A stretch of 14,886 bases of DNA. Origin: Acidobacteriota bacterium. GTDB taxonomy: Bacteria > Acidobacteriota > Terriglobia > UBA7540. The DNA lies in contig JAKASH010000019.1 of the NCBI GenBank assembly GCA_021828225.1, positions 1 through 14,886 of the forward strand, read 5' to 3'. Shown in pieces: positions 1 to 7,958 of the stretch. The notes beneath the pieces were generated by a model. That model was not told where the DNA came from. It was given only the letters and a program-made list of their open reading frames with translations, and made no database searches. Each line of letters opens with the position of its first letter. Position 1 is the stretch's first letter. Both the position numbers and the translations under genes were made by a program.

Positions 1-28
1 TCAGTCAAAGGACTTGGAGGTGTTACAT

Positions 29-2476
29 ATGGCTATTTCCAGGCGTGCTTTTCTAGAAATGGCGGTTTCGACGGGCGCAGGGCTTACGGTTTCCTGCTCC
101 GCGAAAAAGGAGGTAACGACTTCCGCGAAAGCCGAGGCGGAAGTTATCCCTGTTCCGAAGGGCGAATGGATGGCGGCCACGCCGGCGAGTTCGTACCGGG
201 CCTACCGTTCGAAGTCGGCCCAAACGGCAGACGCTCCAACCTGGGTCCAGATCGACTTGGGCCTGAGCCATCCGATCGATAGCGTCAAAGTCTATCCGGC
301 TAACGAGAGGCTTTATCCGGGACGCGACGAGTATTACGCGGGCGAGGGTTTCCCCGTAAGATTCAAGATTGAGGTGTCTGATTCTCCGGATTTCCATGAA
401 ACCAAGGCGGTCGTGGACCATACCGCTGACGACTTTCCCAATCCCCAAGGCACGATTCAACAGTACCAGGCGGGCGGGGTGCAAGGTCGCTATTTGCGCC
501 TCACTGCGACACGCCTGATGAACGTCGTGGGCAGGGCAGGCCGTGCCAACATGCCAGCGGATTATCACTTGGCATTAGCGAAAATAGGTGTCTACTCCAG
601 CGGGAAAGAGATTGCCGCCGAACGTCCGGTTACCGTGGACGCGACTTATGGAAACTACGACGACGCGGCGCAGGTAGCCCGGGGCGAGCGCGCGGGGGGA
701 GAAGTCGTTTTCATGAACAATCCGGGCAACGTCACCCAAGCGGGCACCTGGAGGCCGCCTGCTTACAAGGCCAGAAAACCGCTCAGCGGCGTGACCCTGA
801 ATGGCGGCGTTTTCCAGACCGCTATGGAAAACAACATCGACTACCTTTTGAATTCTTACACTGTTGACGAGTTGCTACGCCAGTTCCGCGACCGGGCAGG
901 CATTCCCAACCCGCCTGACTTGCCGAAGCCAAAGACCAAGTTCTGGGAAGAAGACCTTGCCGGTTCAAACGCCGGCCGGTTCCTTATGGGTGCGGGAAAC
1001 ACCGTGCGTTGGATCGACCACCCGGAGCTTCGCCGGCGCCTCAATGCCGTTGTGGACGGCATTGCAAAATGCCGCCAGCCTGACGGTTACATCATGGCCT
1101 ATCCGAAGGACACGATTTTCTTTTCGGAGCGGGGCGCCTACACGCGGGCGTGGCTGACGCACGGCCTCATCGACGCCGGGTATGCAGGAAACCAGAAGGC
1201 TTTTGAGCTGCTGCGAGGATATTACGACTGGTTTAACCACTGTTCTTACCTGCCCTATATGATGCGCTTTGCCATCCAGGGCGGGCAGGGCATGATTGCC
1301 AACACGCGCCTCTACTTTACCGCCGTGGGCAAGCCCCCCGACATTCAGGTCATACAGCAATACTTCCAGGAAAACTACTGGCTGGATCAACTGGCTGCCC
1401 GCGATGATCGCGCGCTTTGGCAATATCCTTATGACCGCCCGCATTGTTATTTGCTCACGGACATCCTGGCTTACCTTGACGTTTACCGCGCTACAGGTGA
1501 TCCCCGCTATCTCAACGCGGTCAAAGGAAGCTGGGACCTCTTTCACAACAAATGGGAGAATATCGGAGGCACCACTTCCATCATCGAATATGTTGTATGC
1601 CCGCCGAAGTCCTACCTGCTTCATGAGCGGCTTGAAGAGATGTGCGGAAATTCCTTCTGGGCCTTTTTGAACCAGCGTCTGCATGAGCTCGATCCGGAGG
1701 AAGAAAAATACGTTACCGAGATCGAGAAATCGATTTACAACGCCGCGCTGGCCAGCCAGGCCGGGCCACACGGCTTCCGATACCACCAGGTTCTCGTGCA
1801 CCAAAAAGAGAACCCGACTGAGATCAATACCTGCTGCGAAGGTCAGGGCACACGGCTGATTGGTTCGCTGCCGGAACACATTTATTCGATCGCTTCTGAC
1901 GGCCTGTACGTGAACCTCTTTGAGCCTTCTACGGTCCGGTGGAAACAGAACGGGGAGGACTTGAGTTTAAAGATGAGCACAGCGTTTCCCTTTGACCCCG
2001 ATGTTCGACTGGAATTCTCCGCGGCCCGATCAGCCCACGCCAAAATCCGTGTGCGCGTACCTTCCTGGGCGGCGCGCGAAATGGCGGTGCAGGTTAACGG
2101 CAGGCTTGCAGCGACAGGCCGTCCAGGCAAATATGTTGTGCTTGACCGGACCTGGTCCAACGGCGACACAGTTGCCTTCAAACTGCCGGCCGAGCTGCGC
2201 GTGGTGCAATATACCGGCGCAACTCAAATTCCCGAGCACGACCGCTTTGCCATTCTGTACGGCCCCATTCTGCTGGCGGCAGTGGGCGCTCCGCAAGTCA
2301 GACTGCTCGGCGCGGAGGCAAAACGTCCGGAAAGCTTGATCGAGCTGCTAAGCCCGACCCCGGGCCAACCGCTTCATTACACGGTCAGGAAGAATCCCGG
2401 CATCGAGTACCTGCCTTACTGGCAAATCGATAAACAGCCGTTCAATTGTTTCCCGGCGGTGGCCCGGAATGCCTGA
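29..2476 (+). CDS. Tat-type lipoprotein, DUF1680 glycoside hydrolase (GH127/GH146, beta-L-arabinofuranosidase-like) with N-terminal F5/8-type domain
   Basis: Predicted exported enzyme releasing beta-L-arabinofuranose from plant glycans, 815 aa. ATG 29 is chosen because GGAGG (16-20) sits 8 bases upstream; the in-frame TTG at 14 overlaps that site. The N-terminus has a twin-arginine motif (SRRAFL, R5-R6), a short hydrophobic stretch and a lipobox-like TVSC with Cys23, so Tat export and lipid anchoring are likely; Thr at -3 is not classical. Residues about 45-192 resemble an F5/8 type C (discoidin) domain, with WVQIDLG at 72-78 and GRYLRL from 153. The catalytic part shows the family's zinc/cysteine set: E537-x-C539 and the pair C602-C603, matching Glu338, Cys340, Cys417 and Cys418 of HypBA1, where Cys417 is the nucleophile. 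E520 is a candidate acid/base. The C-terminal beta domains contain the typical RVPSWA and VQVNG motifs. GH127 and GH146 cannot be told apart by eye. Confidence 0.88.
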   Translation: MAISRRAFLEMAVSTGAGLTVSCSAKKEVTTSAKAEAEVIPVPKGEWMAATPASSYRAYRSKSAQTADAPTWVQIDLGLSHPIDSVKVYPANERLYPGRDEYYAGEGFPVRFKIEVSDSPDFHETKAVVDHTADDFPNPQGTIQQYQAGGVQGRYLRLTATRLMNVVGRAGRANMPADYHLALAKIGVYSSGKEIAAERPVTVDATYGNYDDAAQVARGERAGGEVVFMNNPGNVTQAGTWRPPAYKARKPLSGVTLNGGVFQTAMENNIDYLLNSYTVDELLRQFRDRAGIPNPPDLPKPKTKFWEEDLAGSNAGRFLMGAGNTVRWIDHPELRRRLNAVVDGIAKCRQPDGYIMAYPKDTIFFSERGAYTRAWLTHGLIDAGYAGNQKAFELLRGYYDWFNHCSYLPYMMRFAIQGGQGMIANTRLYFTAVGKPPDIQVIQQYFQENYWLDQLAARDDRALWQYPYDRPHCYLLTDILAYLDVYRATGDPRYLNAVKGSWDLFHNKWENIGGTTSIIEYVVCPPKSYLLHERLEEMCGNSFWAFLNQRLHELDPEEEKYVTEIEKSIYNAALASQAGPHGFRYHQVLVHQKENPTEINTCCEGQGTRLIGSLPEHIYSIASDGLYVNLFEPSTVRWKQNGEDLSLKMSTAFPFDPDVRLEFSAARSAHAKIRVRVPSWAAREMAVQVNGRLAATGRPGKYVVLDRTWSNGDTVAFKLPAELRVVQYTGATQIPEHDRFAILYGPILLAAVGAPQVRLLGAEAKRPESLIELLSPTPGQPLHYTVRKNPGIEYLPYWQIDKQPFNCFPAVARNA

Positions 2477-2786
2477 TCAGTTATCGTATCGGGGCAGCGT
2501 GAGGCGACCGCGAATCAGAAAAATGATGGATGCACTGCTGGAGCACGCGTATGGGGCTTGACACTATCGCATAGCGTGAGATATTGTGCCGATACAGTCT
2601 GGCTGGAGAAGCCTTGCTTGTTACGTAGCCAGCTCAAAGAATGGGGTGTGTTCAATCACAGCGGCATCAGATCACGGGCGGCTTCTTCGCAACGCTCGTA
2701 AAAGTCCTGCTTCCCTGTTTGCTGAACTCCTTTTGACAGGCGAAAAGAATGAAAGCGAGGACTAATCGACTTTCGAGGTTTTATTC
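2477..2786. other. Gap between the two glycosidase genes
   Basis: 310 bases without a convincing gene. It holds a promoter-like sequence (2558-2587), a 6-bp inverted repeat CTGGCT/AGCCAG (2599-2604 and 2627-2632) with a long loop, and GAGGT at 2775-2779 serving the next gene. A minus-strand reading frame ending at 2656 looks protein-like over its last 17 residues but has no start codon. A 20-codon GTG frame (2499-2561) is too short to support. Confidence 0.5.
2558..2587 (+). promoter_or_regulatory. Candidate sigma-70-type promoter for the rhamnosidase gene
   Basis: A perfect TTGACA (2558-2563) is followed after 18 bases by TATTGT (2582-2587), which matches four of six consensus -10 positions. 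It lies about 200 bases before the rhamnosidase start, leaving a long leader. The spacer contains a small palindrome CTAT-CGC-ATAG (2564-2574) that could be a regulator site. Predicted by consensus only. Confidence 0.4.
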
Positions 2787-5357
2787 ATGAAGACGAGAAA
2801 CGATAACAAAATCGGTTCAGAAAGGATTGTCATGCGCAATTTCTTTCTGTCTTTATTTGCCATTTTCCTATGTACCCTCGCCTGGGCAAACCTCCGCGCC
2901 CAAACCGGTCAGCCGATCTACGGCCCGAACCCCCTGGACCTTACGGCCCAAATCAAGTCGCCGCGGCTTGAATCTTCGTTGCACCGGCCCCTTCCCGAGC
3001 AATATATCTGGATGCGCACGAATGGCGAGATGCCGGTCGCTTTCTGGTCCCCTACGGCCGGAGCGGCTCAGCGCTGGCTCTACTTTCGTCGCAGCTTTGA
3101 CGTTGCCAGTGTTCCGCGCGTGGCGACCCTTTACGCGGCGGGGCCGGCACGCATTCGCGTCTACTTGAACGGGCATCTTATAGCCAATGCGCAACAGAAC
3201 CCTGGAGCGAAGATTCATCCTTACGTGTTAATCCTGAACGTAAGCAAATCACTCCAAGCAGGCAGGAACGTGCTCGCCCTTGCGGTCGCATACGGGCGGA
3301 GGCTGGTGGTGAAAATTGTGCCCGCGCCCGAAGCCGTGAACGCTCCGGCCATTCTGATGAGCGGCCCAGGTTGGAAATACAGCCTTCAGGAACAGGCAGG
3401 ATGGCAGAATCCTGATTTTGGCGACACCGGCTGGGAGTCTGCGGAAACGCACGGGGGGATTGAGAGCAATATCAATTTCTTCCAGGCCAACCAGGACGCC
3501 GCACTCTACCAGTGGCCTGGCTACGACGGCATCTCGCCGTTTCTTGCCCGCGTGCCCGTCCGGGCTGCGGCGACGCTCGATGTTTTTCCAGGCCTCGGGA
3601 AATTTCATGGCCTTTCCGCGCTGTCGACCAAAGGCAACCAGCTCATGGCTGCTCCGTCTTCGGATTTCGCCGTTGACCTGCCCTCATCGGCAGCGCTTCC
3701 GGACGAGTATCCCAGCCTGGTGCTTGATTTCGGGCGTGAGTCCACGGGACGGCTGAAAGTCGTTTCCGACTCTGATGCTCCGACGCGGATTGCCATCCAG
3801 TATGGCGAATCGCTCGGCGAGGCTATCAACGATCCCTATCTTGGAGTAGACGATCTTGTCGTCCCTCCCCATGCCACTGTTTACGGCCCCAAGAGCGCGT
3901 TTCGTTACGCCGAGGTTCGTTTCCTGGCTGGCCCCTCGCCTATGCGGTTCAAAACCATCGAACTCGACGATATCTATTACCCTGTCCATTATCGCGGGTC
4001 CTTTGATTCTTCCGATGCCCTTCTCAACCGCATCTGGCTGGTGGGGGCTTACACAGCGCACCTCTGCATGCAGGATGACATCTGGGATGCACCGAAGCGC
4101 GACCGGGCCCGCTGGATGGGCGACCTCGATGTCAGCGGACACGTGATTGACGATGTATTCGCTGATCGCTTTCTTATGCAGCAAACCATGGATCAACTGA
4201 TCCACGATGCAGGAGACCCCGTCGATAACGAGGTGAACCATATTCCCGGCTACTCGGCCTTCTGGATTATGGGTGAGGCTGACTACTACCAGTACATCGG
4301 GAACAAAGCCTATCTGGAGTCAATCCACCAGCCGCTGGTTCAGCTCCTGAGCTACATGGAAGGCGACCTGAACAGCCAAAACCTTTTTACCAATCTGAAC
4401 GGCCGGATGATCTGGCCCTTTGTGGACTGGTCACCGGGTCTCTCACCGTGGCCGAGCTTTTTGGGTAGCGGCAAGCCACTTCCCATCCAGGAAACCGCAC
4501 CCAACGCGCAGCGAGCTACCGAGTTTGAATACTATGCGGCCTTTAAGGAAGGAGCCTGGCTGTTGCGGCAGTTGGGAGACACGTCGAATGCGGACCGCTT
4601 CGCTTCCGAGGCCAAAGTGATACGCCAAGCCTCCCTGCAATATATGCTCAACCGGCGGACCGGGACATTCGGTGACCGATGGCAGCCCAACGCCATGGCA
4701 ATTTACTCCGGCCTCGCCGACAAATCGGAAACCCAGACGATCTGGCAAAAAGTCCTCTCGCACCCTGACAAGTTCAGGATCACTCCCTACTACAATTACT
4801 ATGTGATCGCAGCTATGGCGGCGGCAGGCCACGAGGAAGCTGCGTTGAATTGGATTCGCAAATACTGGGGCGGAATGATCCGGCGCGGTGCAACAAGTTT
4901 TTGGGAAGCCTACTTCCTCGGATTGCCCAAGCACAAATATCATCACGACTTACGAGCCGATTATGGTCAGGGCGATTTTGTAAGCCTGGCCCATGGTTGG
5001 TCAACCGGGCCGACGGTCTGGCTGACCGAAGAAATCCTTGGCATCAGACCGACTGCTCCTGGCTTCAGCCAGGTTTTGATCCGGCCGGACCTGGCGGGGT
5101 TGCAGTGGGCACGCGGAACTGAACCCACGCCCCGCGGAATCATCAAGGTGAATTATCACCCTGCATCCGGCAGCGGTCTGGTCGCTACGATTGACTTGCC
5201 CTCGGGCACGCAGGCCGATGTATCCATGCCCGTTTCTGAGGGCCAGAAGATGGTTCAGGTCAATGGGCGAGAGGAGATCGGCACGCTGGCACAAGGCGGA
5301 CGCCGCTCCGTCATCCACATCCAGCAGCCGGGACATTACGTTTTGAAATCGCAATAA
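2787..5357 (+). CDS. Exported alpha-L-rhamnosidase, GH78 family
   Basis: Predicted to hydrolyse terminal alpha-L-rhamnose from plant polysaccharides or glycosides, 856 aa. ATG 2787 is chosen for GAGGT (2775-2779) at good spacing. ATG 2832 would give a tighter Sec signal peptide (hydrophobic FFLSLFAIFLCTLAWA, cleavage near LRAQ) and has AAGGA only 5 bases away, so it is a real alternative. N-terminal beta domains include RIRVYLNGHLIA. The (alpha/alpha)6 catalytic domain carries the GH78 signature D434-APKR-D439-RARWMG-D446. This aligns with Asp567, Glu572 and Asp579 of Bacillus RhaB, so the general acid position is Asp439, not Glu. E707 in ATSFWE is the likely catalytic base. The C-terminus has the typical SLAHGWSTGPTVWL and LGIRPTAPGF motifs and a final beta-sandwich. 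Its neighbour is the arabinofuranosidase-like gene on the same strand, which suggests joint use on pectic side chains or glycoproteins. The family call is firm; the substrate is inferred. Confidence 0.88.
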   Translation: MKTRNDNKIGSERIVMRNFFLSLFAIFLCTLAWANLRAQTGQPIYGPNPLDLTAQIKSPRLESSLHRPLPEQYIWMRTNGEMPVAFWSPTAGAAQRWLYFRRSFDVASVPRVATLYAAGPARIRVYLNGHLIANAQQNPGAKIHPYVLILNVSKSLQAGRNVLALAVAYGRRLVVKIVPAPEAVNAPAILMSGPGWKYSLQEQAGWQNPDFGDTGWESAETHGGIESNINFFQANQDAALYQWPGYDGISPFLARVPVRAAATLDVFPGLGKFHGLSALSTKGNQLMAAPSSDFAVDLPSSAALPDEYPSLVLDFGRESTGRLKVVSDSDAPTRIAIQYGESLGEAINDPYLGVDDLVVPPHATVYGPKSAFRYAEVRFLAGPSPMRFKTIELDDIYYPVHYRGSFDSSDALLNRIWLVGAYTAHLCMQDDIWDAPKRDRARWMGDLDVSGHVIDDVFADRFLMQQTMDQLIHDAGDPVDNEVNHIPGYSAFWIMGEADYYQYIGNKAYLESIHQPLVQLLSYMEGDLNSQNLFTNLNGRMIWPFVDWSPGLSPWPSFLGSGKPLPIQETAPNAQRATEFEYYAAFKEGAWLLRQLGDTSNADRFASEAKVIRQASLQYMLNRRTGTFGDRWQPNAMAIYSGLADKSETQTIWQKVLSHPDKFRITPYYNYYVIAAMAAAGHEEAALNWIRKYWGGMIRRGATSFWEAYFLGLPKHKYHHDLRADYGQGDFVSLAHGWSTGPTVWLTEEILGIRPTAPGFSQVLIRPDLAGLQWARGTEPTPRGIIKVNYHPASGSGLVATIDLPSGTQADVSMPVSEGQKMVQVNGREEIGTLAQGGRRSVIHIQQPGHYVLKSQ

Positions 5358-5381
5358 GCACGCGGTGGATTGATGGGCGCT

Positions 5382-5410
5382 AGGCCGGGCCGATGCCAAT
5401 CACCCGGCCT
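5382..5410. terminator. Hairpin between convergent genes, possible bidirectional terminator
   Basis: AGGCCGGG (5382-5389) pairs perfectly with CCCGGCCT (5403-5410) around a 13-base loop. It lies in the 79-base gap where the rhamnosidase and TPR genes converge. No T-run follows on either strand, so it is not a textbook intrinsic terminator. Confidence 0.45.
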
Positions 5411-5436
5411 CAAGGAAAGCAGCAAATCCCGAATTT

Positions 5437-7590
5437 CTACGGATGGCCGGATGCGGGCGGTGAATCGGGAGACGTGATGTTCCCCAGGGGATCAACTGCC
5501 TCTTGCTTTTGCGTCCTCAACTGCTGGAACTTGCGAAGAGCTTCCTGGGACTTGGCATTCATCCCAAGCTGATGGTACACGCGCCCGAGAGTGTAATAGG
5601 CTTCCGTGTACTTTGGATCCAGTCGGAGACCGGTCTCCAACTGCTCCTTTGCGTCTTTGTAGTTGGCCATTTGAGCATCAAGGGAGCCGAGATTGAAGTA
5701 GGTCCGCGCATAAGAGGGGTCGAACTGCTCTGCAAGCTTCATTTCACGGAGCGCCCCTTCAGTATCGCCAAGGCGGCTTAGCAGGATCCCATAATGGAGA
5801 AGGTAATAGGGATTCCTGGGATTCATTTGCAGAGCCCTCTCAAAGTCCAGCTTCGCTTCAGGTAACTTGAATTCGATCGAATTGATGGCGCCGAGCATGA
5901 ACTCGGCTTTATCGAAGTGAGGGTCCAGCTTCAGCGCCGTTCTGAAGTGCTGGGCCGCCCGAAGATAGAATTTGTCCTGGTTATAATAATTGCCCAACAA
6001 GAAGAAACTCATGCCGATGTAATAAACCGCTTCCGCAGGATTGGACTCCATCTGCCCGGCCCGCAGGAAAGACTCGATGGCCTCGCCTTGTTTTCCCAGC
6101 CACTGATAGATCTGGCCCTGAGTCATCCAGTAGTCCGGCCTGTTCGGATCGGCTGCGATGGCCCGTTGAATGACCGCCAGGGCTTCTTTTCGCTTCTGTT
6201 CCAGGTTCAAGGTCTGGGCTTTAAGGTTGAGATAATCCGGATTGTTCTGAAGCGCGGCGTCATTCAACTTACTCAGAGTTTGTGACGCGCACTGAACATC
6301 TTGCTTCTGCAGACATTGGCGTAGTTTCTGAAATTGCGGCGGATCGACGACCGCTTTGCGATTCGCCACCGCCTTGTGGGACGATACGCCGCGAACAACC
6401 GGGTTGCCTTTCCGGCTCAGCGACTCCGCCAGCGTGGCCTGCTTTTCGGCTAATCGAACTTCACCCATGGTTCTCATGAGCTGGGAGAGTTGGGCCGGGA
6501 AAGCAGCCTCCCTGGGAAAGCGCTGTTCTCCCGTTTGAAGCGTTTTAAGGGCCTTCTGGGTTTGCCCGGCTTCAATCTCCGCGGTGGCGAGTTCACTGTA
6601 CGCGAGCCCCAGATTGGGATCGCGGGCAACGGCTTCCTCAAGATAGGGAAGAGCCTCGCGGTTCTTGCCGATCCTGCGCAATGTGGTGCCAAGGTAAAGG
6701 TAAGCTCGACCGAATGCCGGGTCGACTTTGATCTCCTGGCGGAAGTCCTGAATCGCCGCCTTATAATCGGCGCGGTTAAAGTTGATCAGGCCAAGACTGA
6801 AGTGCACGATGGGAAGTTCGGGATCGAGCCGGGCGGCTTTCTGGTATTCAGCTTCCGCATTGGCAATGTTGTGCTGCGCCTTGTAGGCGTTTCCAAGCAA
6901 CAGGTGCAGCCATGGAGAGTGAGGAAAATTCTGGTAGAAGGTCCGGAAGTCCTTCAATCCAGCCTTGGTGTCATGCAGGTCGTGATCCTGCTCGATCAGC
7001 ACGTAAAGGACATAGGGATCGTGGTCGCCCATCGCAAATGACTTGGACAGCGCTTCCCTCGACGCCTGGTGATTTCGAAGGGCACGGTAAGTCATGCCGA
7101 GATAAAACTCGGTCTTGGCATTGGGAGGAAGGCTCTTGAACACAAGCAAAGCTTCCTCCGGCTGGCCTCCAGAGAGCAATACCGTCCCAAGAGCAAGGGC
7201 GAGGTTGAAATTGCGGGGAGCGATTTTCAGGCCGCGATGAATCCACGTGAGCGCTTGCTGGAAACGCTGCTGCTGAAGCAAAAGCACTCCGAGGCTCTCA
7301 TAAGCGGCAGGATTCTGTGGACAGAGCTTGACAGCCTCTTCGAGTGCGCCTTCCCGCGTCGCGACCGGGACCTTGTCATCGCCCCCCCTGACGAGCAGTG
7401 TTTCAGACCGGCTTTGCTCACTGCACTTGGACACGTTGCTGCCGGCGGAAAGGCTTGACTGAAATCCGAGCATCGCAACCGGGGAAAAGGCTGCGAGACA
7501 ACTCAACCAAACCAGGATGAGTTTGAAGGTTCGATTAAGTCCGATGAACGATCTACTTGGAGGGTGTCCACCCTGACACCTGCTTTGCAT
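5437..7590 (-). CDS. Large exported or membrane-anchored TPR-repeat protein
   Basis: A 717-aa protein made almost entirely of tetratricopeptide repeats, which form a superhelical protein-binding scaffold; its partner cannot be told. Start is uncertain. ATG 7590 is preferred for AGGT a few bases upstream and for placing the hydrophobic segment (about residues 20-42, LILVWLSCLAAFSPVAMLGF) near the N-terminus as a signal peptide or anchor. ATG 7611, ATG 7638 and TTG 7650 are in-frame alternatives. Two TPR arrays (about residues 93-388 and 449-700) are separated by a less regular basic linker (about 388-448). The repeats show the usual A-Y-x-x-L-G and A-x-x-D-P-x spacing. No enzymatic domain follows, and the C-terminus is a short Ser/Pro-rich tail. 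It converges on the rhamnosidase gene and lies downstream of xerC beyond a repeat-filled gap, so it is probably transcribed on its own. Confidence 0.8.
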   Translation of the reverse strand: MQSRCQGGHPPSRSFIGLNRTFKLILVWLSCLAAFSPVAMLGFQSSLSAGSNVSKCSEQSRSETLLVRGGDDKVPVATREGALEEAVKLCPQNPAAYESLGVLLLQQQRFQQALTWIHRGLKIAPRNFNLALALGTVLLSGGQPEEALLVFKSLPPNAKTEFYLGMTYRALRNHQASREALSKSFAMGDHDPYVLYVLIEQDHDLHDTKAGLKDFRTFYQNFPHSPWLHLLLGNAYKAQHNIANAEAEYQKAARLDPELPIVHFSLGLINFNRADYKAAIQDFRQEIKVDPAFGRAYLYLGTTLRRIGKNREALPYLEEAVARDPNLGLAYSELATAEIEAGQTQKALKTLQTGEQRFPREAAFPAQLSQLMRTMGEVRLAEKQATLAESLSRKGNPVVRGVSSHKAVANRKAVVDPPQFQKLRQCLQKQDVQCASQTLSKLNDAALQNNPDYLNLKAQTLNLEQKRKEALAVIQRAIAADPNRPDYWMTQGQIYQWLGKQGEAIESFLRAGQMESNPAEAVYYIGMSFFLLGNYYNQDKFYLRAAQHFRTALKLDPHFDKAEFMLGAINSIEFKLPEAKLDFERALQMNPRNPYYLLHYGILLSRLGDTEGALREMKLAEQFDPSYARTYFNLGSLDAQMANYKDAKEQLETGLRLDPKYTEAYYTLGRVYHQLGMNAKSQEALRKFQQLRTQKQEAVDPLGNITSPDSPPASGHP

Positions 7591-7763
7591 TGGCCAACCT
7601 GACTTACCCATAACAAACAAGGCTTGAGTTAGTAACATCGAGTCACACAAGCCTGCCCTCGCATCCGATCTTATGATACTACCTAAACATAATCGAGTCT
7701 TGAAACAAATATATGACGCCCGCGTTCTCTTGTTTGAAAAGTAGGCTACAGGCGCAGACCCGG

Positions 7764-7847
7764 GTAGCAGACTTCGTGCTCTTCGAAGTCTGCGGCTTTC
7801 TTCAGGACACGCCGCAGAGTTTCCAAAGGCAGGGAGTCCTGTGCTAT
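7764..7847. repeat. REP doublet 1 (GTAG-headed hairpins, tail-to-tail)
   Basis: Forward unit: GTAG (7764-7767) runs directly into CAGACTTCG (7768-7776), which pairs perfectly with CGAAGTCTG (7784-7792) around a 7-base loop. The reverse unit (7812-7847) is decayed: the head reads ATAG on the minus strand (7847-7844), and its CCGCAG start and CCTGTGCTAT end resemble the better-kept reverse unit at 10373-10403. The arrangement matches REP elements with their conserved GTAG head. The forward unit is clear; the reverse one is tentative. Confidence 0.55.
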
Positions 7848-7868
7848 AACACCCTGGATTCCGCGGTT

Positions 7869-7950
7869 GTAGCGCAGGGCCTGCTCTCCGGCCCTGCGGT
7901 CTTTGCGTAGATTCATAGCAAGAGCCGCAGCGTTATAAGGCGAACGATAC
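7869..7950. repeat. REP doublet 2 (GTAG-headed hairpins, tail-to-tail)
   Basis: Forward unit: GTAG (7869-7872) followed by CGCAGGGCC (7873-7881), pairing perfectly with GGCCCTGCG (7890-7898) around an 8-base loop. The reverse unit (7925-7950) has a mutated head, GTAT on the minus strand, and a shortened stem, but shares CCGCAGCGTTA with the reverse unit of doublet 3. The segment between them resembles the one in doublet 4. The pair ends just after the xerC stop codon. Confidence 0.65.
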
Positions 7951-7958
7951 AAGTGATC

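Larger units (their letters stand above)
7591..7958. other. Gap between the TPR and xerC genes, half of it repeats
   Basis: About 370 bases. The part next to the TPR gene (7591-7760) is relatively AT-rich, presumably holds its promoter, and shows no strong -35/-10 pair. The part next to xerC (7764-7953) is filled by two tail-to-tail pairs of GTAG-headed palindromes. A 68-codon minus-strand frame (7746-7952) runs through these repeats and is not accepted as a gene. Confidence 0.55.

Noticed and set aside
965..1879. Long antisense frame (about 300 codons) inside the arabinofuranosidase-like gene
   Set aside because: It lies wholly opposite a gene with recognised domains and conserved catalytic residues; long antisense frames are common in GC-rich coding DNA.
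2499..2561. 20-codon GTG frame after the first glycosidase gene
   Set aside because: Too short, basic and without recognisable similarity; chance frame likely.
3684..4241. Antisense frame of about 185 codons inside the rhamnosidase gene
   Set aside because: Shadow of the GH78 coding frame; no recognisable motif or ribosome site.
7741..7749. GTAGGCTAC palindrome as a further repeat unit
   Set aside because: No hairpin arm follows the GTAG on either strand, so it does not meet the family pattern.
7746..7952. 68-codon minus-strand frame in the TPR-xerC gap
   Set aside because: It runs straight through the two repeat doublets, its longest start is a TTG inside a repeat head, and no ribosome site is seen; the palindromes explain the sequence better.
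7764..7953. CRISPR array in the repeat-rich gap
   Set aside because: Repeats are inverted pairs with different stems, not direct repeats of constant sequence with unique spacers, and no cas gene is present.
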